64,000 bases of DNA from Thermoplasmata archaeon. GTDB lineage: Archaea > Thermoplasmatota > Thermoplasmata > RBG-16-68-12 > SOIM01. Under the pieces are notes generated by a model that saw nothing but the letters and a program-made list of their open reading frames with translations, made no database searches and had not been told where the DNA came from. The translations under genes and the position numbers were made by a program. Below, piece by piece: positions 52,210 through 63,700 of the stretch. Positions within the stretch are counted from its first letter, which is position 1. The number at the start of each line of letters is the position of its first letter. Location: positions 124,001-188,000 of the forward strand of contig JAGLME010000001.1 of assembly GCA_023140195.1 (NCBI GenBank). The letters are read 5' to 3'.

Positions 52210-55200
52210 ATGAGTGAGACTAATCATTTGGGTTTGGCAAGAAGATCATTTGCAGTCGCTCTTGTCGGGGTGCTGTTGGTTGGAGCATTTGTGGGGCTTG
52301 TCCCGGAGGCCGACGCGCACTCTGGAGACGAAATATACTCAGTCTGGACGACCACGTCTCCTACGATTGATGGAAGTTTCCTAGCTGGTGAGTGGTCAGA
52401 TGCAAATGTGGTTGATCTCAGCCTGATCGCAGGCAATGACCTCGGATCCTATCTCTATGTGATCAATAATGACACTCACTTGTTCGTCGCATATGACGCG
52501 CATGGGGATACCACCAATGACGTTGGAGATGCAGCCTCAATCTCATTTGATACTGACCACGACGGGGCACCCACCGATGGCGGTGACGATCAATTCGTGA
52601 TTCTTGGAGACGGCACGACGGTGCATTTCAATTACAGCTCTGTCGCTGCCGACTGGGAGGTTCACTGTCAACCTTTCGATCCCGGACTTCCGAACCATGC
52701 GGGCCTGGCTGGCGCGGAAGGATTCGGGATCAGTCCGAACAGCGCCGTGGATCACCGTATCTACGAGTTCTCCATACCCTTTGCACTGCTGAACGTGGCT
52801 CTCGGAGATACTATTGGGTTCTTCTCAGGCAGTGATCAAGTGCCTGGAGTCACTGAAACGGGTTTTGTGCGATGGGACACGTGGCCTGTCCACGGTATCG
52901 TTGCATTGTTCGAGTATGGTAACCTTGTGCTCGGGGCCACCGAAGGCGTTTCAATCGCACCTAACTTCCAATCCAGACCTGCTGATGCTGGAACGGTCGC
53001 CACCTACGACCTGACAATAACAAACACGGGATTGGCCAGCGATATCTTTGACCTCACCGGCTCCTCGACCATGGGCTGGACAGCGGCTTTCTTTGACAGC
53101 ACTTGGAACCCCCTAACCGATAACGGCGGCAGTCCCGCGATAGACACAGGATCAGTGACTTCCCACACCTCGGTTGACATACACATCGAAGTCATTGTGC
53201 CCATGGGGGCGAACCCGGGTGATTCTGACTTGAGAACGGTGATCGCAACCTCATCCAACAACATATCTGTGAGCAGCACAGCAATCCTCAGGACGGGAGT
53301 TCCTGTTGTGCCCATCTGGACCGACTTCATGGAAGGAGGGCCAGATGGTTGGTACGCTCCATCGGGAGCGAACGATTGGGAGCATGGTGTTCCCAATTGG
53401 GTGTGGGGGCCAGCAAACGCTTCCTCCCCGGTGAATGTGTGGGGAACGAACCTCACAGGCAACTACACTGCAAGCTCAAACTCCATCCTGATTTCGCCAT
53501 TCATAGATCTAGCGACCGCTGTCACTTCGAACATGACCTACTATCAATGGTACGACATCAACGGTGGCGGGAACGATGGTGGTTGGATTGAGATTAGCAC
53601 TGACAACGGCGAGACCTGGAACCTCCTAACACCTGAAGGAGGCTATACGGACAACACCGTCCTTGGGATGCCGTGCTTTGCGGGTTCAGATACGTCGTGG
53701 CTTCCTGTGGAGATCAATCTATCATCCTATGTGGGTGATATGATACTTTTGAGATACTACATGTGGGACAATGCCGCAGACGGTATCCAGATGGCAGGTT
53801 GGTACTTGGACAATGTCACTGTTAACGCGACCTACGTCACAGCTGGAGTCAGAGTCACACCAGATTTCCAATTCAAATCAGGAACTGCAAGCACCGTGGT
53901 TTCCTATGCCCTGACAGTTGAGAACATTGGTTCGGCTGGCTCGGATACATTTGACATTACGACCGCATCTTCCATGGGCTGGACCTCCAGTTTCTATGAC
54001 ATCAACTGGATTCCCCTGACCGATACCGGAGGCTCTATTGACATAGACACAGGCCCGATCGCATTCGGCGGTTCAAAAAGCATCAATGTGAACATCACCA
54101 TTCCTGGAGCGGTGAATCCTGGAGACGTTGACACCACTGACATCACCTTCACTTCAGTCAACGACCCTGGAGCAAGCGACATCGGAACGCTGGTGACACA
54201 GATTCCCCATGCGATGCCGTACTCCGATGACATGGAATCGGGCATCAACGGGTGGATCTACGACGGTTTCTGGCATCAGGTGTTTAATGAGTCCATGGGA
54301 CCACCATGGAACATTAGCTACAGCCCCACCCACAGCTGGTGGTACGGTCAAGACGCTGTCGGCCACTACGACAATGGTGTTCGAAATCTAGGATACCTTA
54401 CTTCTCCACCAGTCGATCTGACAATCGCACCAACCGCGGAACTGGAATTCGCATACTACTACGAGACCGAGTCAACCGGTGGTTCGTTTGACCAAAGATG
54501 GATAGAGATTAGAGAGGGCAACGGTCCATGGATGGGCTTGGAGCAGCTATCCGGCGATCCCATGGGAACATGGCTTCTGAAGACGATCGACCTCTCCCCA
54601 TATCTGGGAAACATCATTCAGATCAGGTTCTTCTTCGACACGATCAATGACATAAACAACGCTATGCAGGGCTGGTATATCGACGACGTATCCGTGGCAG
54701 GGGTCAAGCAACGTCCGACAGTCGAAGCGTGGGAACCAGGAGGTACACCAAGCCAGGTCTACAGTATCGGGACCCTGCTTGCCGTTACATGGACAGCGAC
54801 TGATGACCAGCCGATGCCCATTGACAATATGAACATCTCATTTGGTTCAGGTGTGATCTGGGACGCAATCAACGGTGGACTGTACAGCCATGTGAATGAC
54901 GGCGTGGAGATTTGGGACACGACCGGCGCTGCCCCTGGGATATACTACATCAATATATCCGCCTACGACTCGGATAATCAGATGTCCTATGATTTCGGCA
55001 ACAACACCTTCGACCTGCTTCTCCCAGATGCGATTGAACCTGGGATACGGGACGTCTTCGTCGATGGGATGGCGACTGCCACGTATTCTACCTGCTCGTT
55101 ACCTTCGACGGTCGAACTGACTGCCACTATTGATGATCTCGCTACCGGCAGTTCATTGATTGGCGGCGCGAACTACACTCTAGGGCCTCAGAACTGGCCA

Positions 55201-56973
55201 GGAGTGGGCATGTCTGCCACCGACGGTTCATTCAACCTTCCGATCGAAGATGTGAACATTTCCATTGATATCTCGGGATGGGTCGTTGGCACCTACGATT
55301 TCTACGTGTATGGATGGGACAGCGTACCGAACTACAACGGCACCTCGGCGCAGTTTGCGACACTGAACATAATCCCAGACAACTGTGCACCATTGATAGA
55401 CAACATCGCCCTCAACGGACAGCCGACACTGACAATCCTCGAGGGGGCAGGACCAGTGACTGTCGCCGCCACAATCGATGATTCCACCGGAGGCAACACC
55501 AACATCCAAGGCGCGAACTACACGATAAGCGCCCAGATGTGGCCTGGTACGCCGATGAATGCCGTGGTTGCTCCGTTCGACAATCCTGTGGAGGACGTGG
55601 ACGCTTCGATTGACACCACGACTTGGGTGGTTGGCTCGTACGACATCTGCGTTTACGGCAGTGATGCGCTGGGCAACAACAACACGACTGGCTTATGTAC
55701 AACTCTGATAGTATCAACAGAGATCGAGCCCCCTGAGATCAGCAGTGTGCTCCTTGATGGGTTGGATGTACTGAACGCCTATGTGGGCGATAGGGTTACA
55801 CTGACGGCGACGATTGACGATTCGAATAAGGGCAATTCAGCCATTGGCGGAGCCAACTATACTGTGGGGATTGCTGGGTGGCCAGGGATGGTCATGTTCC
55901 CCTCTGACGGGACTTTCGACACTCCGGTTGAGAACGTAGACGCTGTGATCGACACTACTGGTTGGGCCAACGCCACATATGAGATATGCGTCTATGGTTG
56001 GGATGGAAACCTCAATTACAACTTGACGGGGCTCTGCGCCACGCTCACACTCACAGTGTTCGTTGAAGATGAGCCTCCTGAGATCAAGAACGTGCTCATA
56101 AGCGGTCTGGCATCACTTACCGCGACACAAGGGGCAATCGTCTACCTGAATGCTACAGTGGATGATACAAGCACTGGAGGTTCGAATATCGGCGGTGCCA
56201 ACTACACGGTGGGGATGGGAAGTTGGCCCGGACTGGATATGCTACCGACTGATGGAGCTTTCGACAGCATTGTTGAGAATGTGAACATCACAATCGACAC
56301 TACTGGTTGGGCCAATGCCACGTATGAGATATGCGTCTATGGTTGGGATGAAATCCCTAACTACAACACGACATCCACCTCATGTGCTCAGCTGACGGTT
56401 CAGTTACCAATTCCGCCCGACACCGAAAGCCCTACAATTTCAAATGTGGCAGCCGAGGATCCTCAGAGTCCACATGCCAATATGAGAATCTCAGCTGATA
56501 TTCAGGACAATATCGAAGTTCTTGAGGTGAAAGTCGAGATAATGGGACCTGACGGCGGGATATTGGGCAACTTCACAATGACTCGTGATATTTTCCTCCC
56601 CTACCCGTACCGCACCATTATTACGCTTGACGTCGAAGGAGACTACATCTTCACCATTTGGGCTAGGGACACTAGCGACAATTGGGCTTCGGCCACGGGA
56701 GGTTTCTCGTACGCAGAAGAGGATGAACCGAAGAGCTTCCTTGACGAGTACTGGTGGGTTCTGGTCATCATCGTGGTGATAGTCGTGATCCTTCTCATAG
56801 CCGTCCTGGCCAGAAGAGGCGGGAAGGAAGAGGAGATTGAACCTGAGGTGGAGGAAGAAGTGATCGAGGAGGAATTCACGGAAGAAGAGGAACTCATCGA
56901 GGAAGAGGAGCTCCCTGAAGAAGCGACTCCTGCTGAAGAGCCAGTCATGGAAGAGGAAGAATCAGTTCTCTGA
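52210..56973 (+). CDS. Large cell-surface protein with DOMON-like domain, repeats and acidic tail
   Basis: 1,587 residues. Signal peptide (FAVALVGVLLVGAFVGLV). Then a CBM9/DOMON-like domain (~45-240, TIDGSFLAGEWSDANVVDL), NEW3-like units (ITNTGLASDIFDL), MAM/jelly-roll-like units with a WYLDNVTV or WYIDDVSV end, and four ~110-residue repeats (~960-1400; each with GGANYTVG or GANYTIS and an ATYEICVYGWD-like end). A membrane helix (~1515-1540) is followed by an acidic cytoplasmic tail of ~40 residues (EEEVIEEEFTEEEELIEEEE). Predicted carbohydrate-binding surface protein anchored in the membrane. The strong ribosome site GGAGGAT precedes the ATG. The ABC transporter downstream has its own promoter. 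Confidence 0.87.
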   Translation: MSETNHLGLARRSFAVALVGVLLVGAFVGLVPEADAHSGDEIYSVWTTTSPTIDGSFLAGEWSDANVVDLSLIAGNDLGSYLYVINNDTHLFVAYDAHGDTTNDVGDAASISFDTDHDGAPTDGGDDQFVILGDGTTVHFNYSSVAADWEVHCQPFDPGLPNHAGLAGAEGFGISPNSAVDHRIYEFSIPFALLNVALGDTIGFFSGSDQVPGVTETGFVRWDTWPVHGIVALFEYGNLVLGATEGVSIAPNFQSRPADAGTVATYDLTITNTGLASDIFDLTGSSTMGWTAAFFDSTWNPLTDNGGSPAIDTGSVTSHTSVDIHIEVIVPMGANPGDSDLRTVIATSSNNISVSSTAILRTGVPVVPIWTDFMEGGPDGWYAPSGANDWEHGVPNWVWGPANASSPVNVWGTNLTGNYTASSNSILISPFIDLATAVTSNMTYYQWYDINGGGNDGGWIEISTDNGETWNLLTPEGGYTDNTVLGMPCFAGSDTSWLPVEINLSSYVGDMILLRYYMWDNAADGIQMAGWYLDNVTVNATYVTAGVRVTPDFQFKSGTASTVVSYALTVENIGSAGSDTFDITTASSMGWTSSFYDINWIPLTDTGGSIDIDTGPIAFGGSKSINVNITIPGAVNPGDVDTTDITFTSVNDPGASDIGTLVTQIPHAMPYSDDMESGINGWIYDGFWHQVFNESMGPPWNISYSPTHSWWYGQDAVGHYDNGVRNLGYLTSPPVDLTIAPTAELEFAYYYETESTGGSFDQRWIEIREGNGPWMGLEQLSGDPMGTWLLKTIDLSPYLGNIIQIRFFFDTINDINNAMQGWYIDDVSVAGVKQRPTVEAWEPGGTPSQVYSIGTLLAVTWTATDDQPMPIDNMNISFGSGVIWDAINGGLYSHVNDGVEIWDTTGAAPGIYYINISAYDSDNQMSYDFGNNTFDLLLPDAIEPGIRDVFVDGMATATYSTCSLPSTVELTATIDDLATGSSLIGGANYTLGPQNWPGVGMSATDGSFNLPIEDVNISIDISGWVVGTYDFYVYGWDSVPNYNGTSAQFATLNIIPDNCAPLIDNIALNGQPTLTILEGAGPVTVAATIDDSTGGNTNIQGANYTISAQMWPGTPMNAVVAPFDNPVEDVDASIDTTTWVVGSYDICVYGSDALGNNNTTGLCTTLIVSTEIEPPEISSVLLDGLDVLNAYVGDRVTLTATIDDSNKGNSAIGGANYTVGIAGWPGMVMFPSDGTFDTPVENVDAVIDTTGWANATYEICVYGWDGNLNYNLTGLCATLTLTVFVEDEPPEIKNVLISGLASLTATQGAIVYLNATVDDTSTGGSNIGGANYTVGMGSWPGLDMLPTDGAFDSIVENVNITIDTTGWANATYEICVYGWDEIPNYNTTSTSCAQLTVQLPIPPDTESPTISNVAAEDPQSPHANMRISADIQDNIEVLEVKVEIMGPDGGILGNFTMTRDIFLPYPYRTIITLDVEGDYIFTIWARDTSDNWASATGGFSYAEEDEPKSFLDEYWWVLVIIVVIVVILLIAVLARRGGKEEEIEPEVEEEVIEEEFTEEEELIEEEELPEEATPAEEPVMEEEESVL

Positions 56974-57002
56974 GACCTCAAGCATCCTCCAGATATGATG
57001 AC

Positions 57003-57010
57003 TTTATATA
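57003..57010 (+). promoter_or_regulatory. TATA box of the ABC transporter operon
   Basis: TTTATATA, about 70 nt before the ATPase start; GAGGAGG lies ~13 nt before the ATG. Confidence 0.55.
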
Positions 57011-57072
57011 TCTATGTGTTATTAATTCAAGAAAGGTAAACTGACTTCTAGAACCGAGGAGGTTCAGAGACT

Positions 57073-57777
57073 ATGGCAGCACCCCCAGTTGTCCAAGCAA
57101 GAAATCTTCACAAGGTGTATGACACCGGTACAGTGAAAGTAGACGCTCTCAGGGGCATCGATCTGGACATTCACCAAGGAGAGATGGTTTCCATCATGGG
57201 TCCATCTGGTTGCGGCAAGACAACTCTCCTGAATTGTTTATCCGGGATAGACGATGCCACCGAGGGCCAGATTATCATCGAAGGTCAACCTATCGAGGGA
57301 ATGTCGGACAATCAGAAGACCGAATATCGTGCTAAGAGAATAGGATTCATATTCCAGTCCTACAACCTTCTGCCCGTACTGACCGCGGTCGAGAACGTCG
57401 AACTCCCCTTGCTCTTGGGTGGCATTAGGCTGAAGGACGCAAGGACGAAGGCCCTTGAGGCCCTGAGCTGGGTAGGACTCGAGAAATGGGAATCACACAG
57501 ACCATCCGAGCTTTCAGGCGGTGAACAGCAAAGGGTGGCCATCGCCAGGTCCCTCGTCAATCACCCCGCGATCGTCTTTGGAGATGAACTGACCGGCAAT
57601 CTGGACGAAGAGACCACTCACCAGATCATGGAACTCGTCCTTGACCTGAACAAGAAGAACAATCAGACCTTCGTCATTGTCACACACGACGCCGCCGTTG
57701 GAGAAATGGCGCACCGTGTTCTGAAGCTGAGAGATGGGATAATAGAGAAAGAATATCGACCGGTGCCTATTGGATGA
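57073..57777 (+). CDS. ABC transporter ATP-binding protein (MacB/LolD type)
   Basis: 234 residues, the usual length for this type. Walker A GPSGCGKTT (~43-51), Q-loop FQSYNLLP, signature LSGGEQQRV (~146-154), Walker B IVFGDELTGNLD (~164-175) and H-loop THD are intact. The type works with FtsX-fold permeases and drives conformational changes on the outer face rather than classic transport. The stop (GGATGA) precedes the permease ATG by 4 bp. Confidence 0.95.
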   Translation: MAAPPVVQARNLHKVYDTGTVKVDALRGIDLDIHQGEMVSIMGPSGCGKTTLLNCLSGIDDATEGQIIIEGQPIEGMSDNQKTEYRAKRIGFIFQSYNLLPVLTAVENVELPLLLGGIRLKDARTKALEALSWVGLEKWESHRPSELSGGEQQRVAIARSLVNHPAIVFGDELTGNLDEETTHQIMELVLDLNKKNNQTFVIVTHDAAVGEMAHRVLKLRDGIIEKEYRPVPIG

Positions 57778-57781
57778 GACC

Positions 57782-60763
57782 ATGGACTACTCATTCATCA
57801 TTGTTGTCATAGCCGTATTCATAATCGTCGGAATCCTAGCACTGAGGAACTCTTCCCTCCGAAAGATGGCGGCCAGGAACCTAGGGAGGAGAAAGGGGAA
57901 TACGGCCATCGTCATCATCGGCCTACTGGTCGGAACAGCGATAATCACCTCATCTTTCGTGATGGGCGACACTATGGGTTTCGTCTTCAAGAATGCTATC
58001 AACGAGCAACTTGGGGAAATAGATGAACTGGTGCACACTCCAGGCGGCAACCAATCGAGCAATGAAACAGGGCTATTCTCCTACTTCAACCAATCATATT
58101 ACGATGACCTTGCCGATGCAAGAGGGTTAGGGCAGTTGCCCAGCGTTGACGGTCTCTTACCGATTGTGTTTGAAACCGTGCCCGTCTTCAACCCCGCGAA
58201 CCAGCTGTCCGAACCAATGGGCAACCTGTTTGGGGTCGATCCTCAGGCCAGCCAAGAGTTGGATACTCTTCGTGATCTGGCGGGAAACATTGTGGATGAG
58301 GAAGAGGTCTTCTCTCACCCAGGTGATATCATCATCAACAAGCGCTTGGCTGAGAGTATTGAAGCTGAAGAAGGGAGTTTCGTTTGGCTGTACTACTATA
58401 CATACAAGTTCAACGCCTCCCATCCTCAATGGCCCGATGTCATAATCGAGACCGAGGTCCTCCATGTTTCGGTGATTGTCAAGAACGAAGGGAAGGCCAA
58501 CTTCCTGTACGGCAACAATCTCTACATGAACATCGGCCTGGCCCAACAGCTACTGGGGAGAGAAGGCCAGATCAATCTCATCGCTGTTTCCAACGAAGGG
58601 AACGTTGAGACCGGTGTGGAGCTCACAGATTCGGCCGTCGCCGAGATCGAGAGCGTCCTACAGAGCAATGGAGCCTCGCTTCTCGAGGTGGAGGCCATAA
58701 AGAAGGACAACATCGAAGCGACAGAGGCAGCGAGTGAGATGATGTCCGAAGTATTCTGGCTTATGGGTTCTTTCAGCATCATCGCGGGAATCATCCTCGT
58801 CATCAACATCTTCGTCATGCTCGCCGAGGAGAGAAAGCCAGAGATGGGAATCTCCAGAGCAATCGGGATGAAGAAGTCACACCTGATCCAGGCCTATATC
58901 TTCGAGGGATCTGCATACTCACTGATTGCATCATTCCTGGGCACCTTTGTGGGTCTGGCCTTGGCCTATGTGATGATAACTGCTTTCGGATCGATATTCG
59001 GAGAAGCGGGTTTCCAGATGCCGTTTCACTTCGAGATTGACAGCCTTATCATGGGCTTTTCGGTGGGCGTCTTCATAACCTTCTTGACGGTCCTTTCGGC
59101 TTCGTGGGTCATCAGCCGTCTCAATATTGTTCGAGCGATCAGGTCCATCCCGGATCCTATCAGAACGAAACCTTCCCTCAAATTCCTAGCTCTCGGGGTA
59201 TTCCTTGTCTTTGTCGGATTTATCTTGCTCCAAGCCAGTCTTCAGTCTAGATCAGCGGGACTGTTCCTGGCCGGACCTTGTTTGCTGTTCCTTGGAGCAG
59301 CCATAATTGGCACTTTGGCAGGTCGCCCCAGGATATCCTATTCAGCGGGAAGCATCGCGGTCCTGTTGTGGATACTGTTGCCCCACAATCTGCTGGAAAC
59401 CCTGGAAATGGAGTCCGGAATGGAGATGTTCGTGATATCGGGTATGTTCCTTGTTCTGGCCGCCATACTCTTGCTCATGGTCAATTCGAGCGCTCTGCTG
59501 AGAGTCCTCACGAAATTGATGTCCGGCCGGAAGAAGACCCTGCCCGTGCTACGTGTCGCACTGTCCTATCCTATGAAGAAGAAGTTCAGAACCGGGTTGA
59601 CACTCGGGATGTTCTCACTCATTATCTTCACCGTCACTGTCATAGCTATGATCTCCAGTTTTCAGGCGAACAGTGTCGAGTCCACCTTCAAGCAGGAGGC
59701 TGGAGGATATGACATCATTGGAGTTCCAACCCTTGCTCCGGATTTCGATCTGTCCCAGAACATTTCCACCCTGTCAACCTTGGCCGATCAGTTCGACGAG
59801 ATCTCCAGTTTCAATTCAGCTCGTGCAAGCATGTACGCCAAGGAGGACGGTCCGAATGCGAGCGTCATGACCAATCTCTACGGCGCGGACGATTCCTTCT
59901 TCGAAGACAATGATTTCACTTTCAAATCCATCATGAATGGATATAACAGTCCGGACGATGTCTGGGCGGCAGTCAGATCAAACTCCTCCTTAGTTGTCGT
60001 GGATGGAAGTGTTTCGACGGAGATGATGTATGGGCCCGAAGTGATCGGCGGTCTCCGTGTGAGAGCCGGAGAGCAAGTAGTGGTGAAAACAGTGGCTGGA
60101 CCCGAGGAGAAGACCGTCATTGGAATCCTCGACCAGACCTTCTTCTTCAGCGGAATCATCACTTCCGAAAGTACAGTGAACGACCACTTCGGATTCCGAT
60201 GGCCCGCTTTGTACTTCCTCACGGTCAGTGATTCCAGCACCTCCGATTCCAAGGCCTTGGCGAGGGACCTGGAGAAGGAGTTCACAATGTACGGGATGCA
60301 GACAATAGTCATCAGGGATGTGATCCAGACCTTCCTCAATATTGCCAGCTCGCTCATGAACCTGTTCCAGGTCTATCTCGGACTGGGACTTGTGGTCGGA
60401 ATAGCTGGATTGGGCATAATCACAGTGAGAAGCGTGGTGGAAAGGACCAACGAGATAGGGGTCATGAGAGCAATCGGCTACAAACGAAAGATGATCAGGA
60501 ACACGTTCATCATGGAGATATCTTTCATCTCGATTCTCGGCATATCCGTTGGAGTTCTGCTCGGTGTCGGACTCTCATACTACATCTATGGGGACTTCTT
60601 CGGTGATGCTGGAACATTTTTCGAGTTCCTCGATTTCATACCATTCACGAACATCTTATTGATAACCGCAATCGCTTTTGGCTTTACGCTGCTGGCTACA
60701 GTGTCATCCGCTTTCAGGGCTGCTAGAATCATACCTGCTGAGGCTTTGAGGTTCAAAGAATAG
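57782..60763 (+). CDS. ABC transporter permease, FtsX/MacB family (duplicated)
   Basis: About 993 residues. An N-terminal membrane helix, an external MacB-like domain (~60-310), three membrane helices of an FtsX domain (~320-450), a middle membrane block (~475-585), another helix (~600), a second external domain and a C-terminal FtsX unit (~865-985). The GISRAIGMKKSHLIQAYIFEG and GVMRAIGYKRKMIRNTFIMEI coupling loops mark the two halves. Known relatives export lipoproteins, peptides or act mechanically on the cell surface; the substrate is unknown. I chose the ATG at 57782; a TTG at 57770 overlaps the ATPase. It ends 2 bp from the convergent carB. Confidence 0.9.
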   Translation: MDYSFIIVVIAVFIIVGILALRNSSLRKMAARNLGRRKGNTAIVIIGLLVGTAIITSSFVMGDTMGFVFKNAINEQLGEIDELVHTPGGNQSSNETGLFSYFNQSYYDDLADARGLGQLPSVDGLLPIVFETVPVFNPANQLSEPMGNLFGVDPQASQELDTLRDLAGNIVDEEEVFSHPGDIIINKRLAESIEAEEGSFVWLYYYTYKFNASHPQWPDVIIETEVLHVSVIVKNEGKANFLYGNNLYMNIGLAQQLLGREGQINLIAVSNEGNVETGVELTDSAVAEIESVLQSNGASLLEVEAIKKDNIEATEAASEMMSEVFWLMGSFSIIAGIILVINIFVMLAEERKPEMGISRAIGMKKSHLIQAYIFEGSAYSLIASFLGTFVGLALAYVMITAFGSIFGEAGFQMPFHFEIDSLIMGFSVGVFITFLTVLSASWVISRLNIVRAIRSIPDPIRTKPSLKFLALGVFLVFVGFILLQASLQSRSAGLFLAGPCLLFLGAAIIGTLAGRPRISYSAGSIAVLLWILLPHNLLETLEMESGMEMFVISGMFLVLAAILLLMVNSSALLRVLTKLMSGRKKTLPVLRVALSYPMKKKFRTGLTLGMFSLIIFTVTVIAMISSFQANSVESTFKQEAGGYDIIGVPTLAPDFDLSQNISTLSTLADQFDEISSFNSARASMYAKEDGPNASVMTNLYGADDSFFEDNDFTFKSIMNGYNSPDDVWAAVRSNSSLVVVDGSVSTEMMYGPEVIGGLRVRAGEQVVVKTVAGPEEKTVIGILDQTFFFSGIITSESTVNDHFGFRWPALYFLTVSDSSTSDSKALARDLEKEFTMYGMQTIVIRDVIQTFLNIASSLMNLFQVYLGLGLVVGIAGLGIITVRSVVERTNEIGVMRAIGYKRKMIRNTFIMEISFISILGISVGVLLGVGLSYYIYGDFFGDAGTFFEFLDFIPFTNILLITAIAFGFTLLATVSSAFRAARIIPAEALRFKE

Positions 60764-60765
60764 GG

Positions 60766-63700
60766 TCATTCCGCCTTTGAGTTCGGTTCTGAAATCTTCT
60801 CACTGGCGACTAGGACTTCTTCATCTCTTCTCATCGCGATATCTTGTTCCAAAGGCGCAACATCGATCTTATTGTGACGGGCCGCCTCAAGAGCCAGCAC
60901 GGCCGCTGTGGCCGCTTGTATCGTTGTGAGGAATGGTACGCCCAGGTCGATCGCGACCCTCCTCATCATGTGTCCGTCCCTCCTCGCTCCCCACGACTCT
61001 GTGGGAGTGTTTATCAGCAAATTGATCTTGGACTCCCTCATCAAACCTATTGCGGTCGGGGCCTTCTTTTCCTCGATCTTGTACACTGCTGCTACATCTA
61101 TCCCATGTTCCCGCAGGTGTCTTGCCGTCCCGAGCGTGGCATAGAACTCGAATCCGTATTCAGACAGTTTCTGGGCAACTCTGGTTATCTCTTCCTTGTC
61201 CTCATCCCTGACGCTGATGAACACACTTCCTTTGAGGGGTAGTTCATTCCCCGCAGATATCATCGCCTTGTAATAGGAGGTCCCGAACGAATCATCCAGT
61301 CCCATTATCTCTCCCGTGGATTTCATCTCCGGCCCCAGGATGCAGTCCACGCCCTGGAGCTTCTGGAAAGAGAACACCGGTGCTTTGACGGCCACCCTCC
61401 TCGTTTCAGCCTCTCCAACGTAGCCCAGTTCCTTCAGCGTGTAACCCAAGGCCACCTTCGTCGCGATCTTGGTCAGCGGGATTCCAATCGCCTTTGAAAC
61501 ATACGGGACAGTTCTGCTCGCCCTAGGGTTCGCCTCAAGGACGTACACGGTTCGGTCTTTGACGGCGATCTGGATGTTTATGAGCCCTATGATCTTCAAC
61601 CCTCTGCACATCTCGATGGTGACCCTTCTTATCTCTTGGAGAATATCTTCGTCGAGGTTCTGGGTAGGAAGGACGCAAACAGCATCTCCTGAGTGAACCC
61701 CAGCTTCTTCCACGTGCTCCTGGATGCCTCCGATGAAGACATCTTCACCGTCCGATACTGCATCCACGTCTATCTCTATGGCATGGTCAAGGTACCTGTC
61801 CACCAGGACTGGATGTCTGCTGGAGATCTGCGTCGCCTCGCTGACGTATCTCTTGAGTTCCTCATCATTGTAGACTATCTCCATCCCCCTGCCACCCAGA
61901 ACATAACTAGGTCTGACCAGAACCGGATATCCTATTCTCTCCGCGACCTTCTTCAGTTCTTCGTATGAGAACCCCGTTCCTGCTTCCGCTTGGTGTATGT
62001 TCAGTTTCCTCATCAGTGCCTCGAACCTTCTTCTGTCTTCGGCGATGTCCATGGACTCTGAGCTTGTTCCGAGAATCTTGGTCTTGTACCCGTTCTCGTC
62101 AAGTGCCTTCTGAAGGGGGACGGCCAGGTTGACCGATGTCTGCCCACCAAGTTGCAGGATCACTCCCTCGGGCTCTTCTTTCTCGATGATGTTTAGGACA
62201 TCCTCAAGTGTGATCGGATCGAAGTAAAGTCTGTCCGAGATGTCGAAGTCCGTGGAAACCGTCTCTGGGTTGTTGTTGAGCATCAGAGCATCAATACCTT
62301 CCTCCCTTAGCGCCTGGATGCCGTGAACACAACACGTGTCGAACTCTATCCCCTGACCGATCCTGATGGGTCCGGCGCCCACAATGAGGACCTTTCTTGA
62401 CTTCGTTCTCTCGATGTTGCACTCATCCTCGTGTGTCGAGTAATAGTAAGGTGTAACCGCTTCGAACTCGGCCGCGCAAGTGTCCACCATTTTGAACGTT
62501 ACCTCCCTCCTCTTGGCCCTGACTTCGCTTTCTTCAGATTTGGTGACCTCTGCTATGTGCTCATCACTGAATCCCAGCTTCTTGGCTTCCTGGATCAATG
62601 ATGGATCGATGCTCAGCCTTCTTTCCATGTCCAGGATGTTCTCTATTTTCTGCAAGTAGAACAGGTCCCATCCAGATAGCTCGGAGATCTCTTCCAGCTT
62701 CACTCCTCTGCGTATCGCTTCTGCGATCGCGAAAAGCCTCTTGTCCGTCGGCCGACTCAGTTCCTCAAGGATGTCCTCATCGGTCATCTCATCTGCTTCC
62801 AACGCTATCTTGCCCACGTCCAGTGAACGTATCGATTTCAGAATCGCCTCTTCCACGGTTCTTCCTATACCCATCACTTCCCCAGTGGATTTCATCTGTG
62901 TACCTAGCTTCTTATTGACAGTACGGAACTTGTCGAAGGGCCACCTTGGTATCTTTATCACAACGTAGTCCAACATCGGCTCGAAGCACGCTGATGTCTC
63001 TGATATGATTGGGTTCCTTATCTCGTCCAGTGTCAGCCCAACGCCTATTTTGGCGGCGATTCTGGCTATGGGATATCCTGTTGCCTTTGATGCGAGTGCG
63101 GATGATCTGGACACCCTCGGGTTGACCTCTATGACCCTGTATTCTCTCGTTGTGGGATGGACCGCGAACTGTATGTTGCATCCACCTTCTATCTTCAATG
63201 CCCTGATGATTTTGAGCGCTGCATTCCTCAACATCTGGTGCTCTCGGTCAGTTAGCGTCTGAGCGGGTGCTATTACAATGCTCTCACCTGTGTGAAGTCC
63301 CATGGGATCGAGGTTCTCCATGTTGCAGATGGTAATGCAGCTGTCTACTGAGTCCCTCATCACCTCATACTCGTACTCTATCCAACCCAGAACGCTTTCT
63401 TCTATGAGGACCTGATTTATCCTGGAGTAGACCAACCCCAGACCTACCGTCGTGTCAAGCTCTTCTTCATCGTGTGCAATCCCGCTTCCGGTTCCGCCCA
63501 ACGTGTAGGCCGCCCTCACTATCACCGGATATCCTAGTTCTTGTGCCGCCTCCTTTGCTTCCTTGACGGTCGAACACGGAAAACTCCTCGGCACCGGTTC
63601 ATCTATCTCCAGCATGAGATCTCTGAAGCTCTCTCTATCCTCCGACTTTCTGATGGCCTCCAGTGATGTCCCGAGCAGTCTAACCCCATATTTGTCGAGA

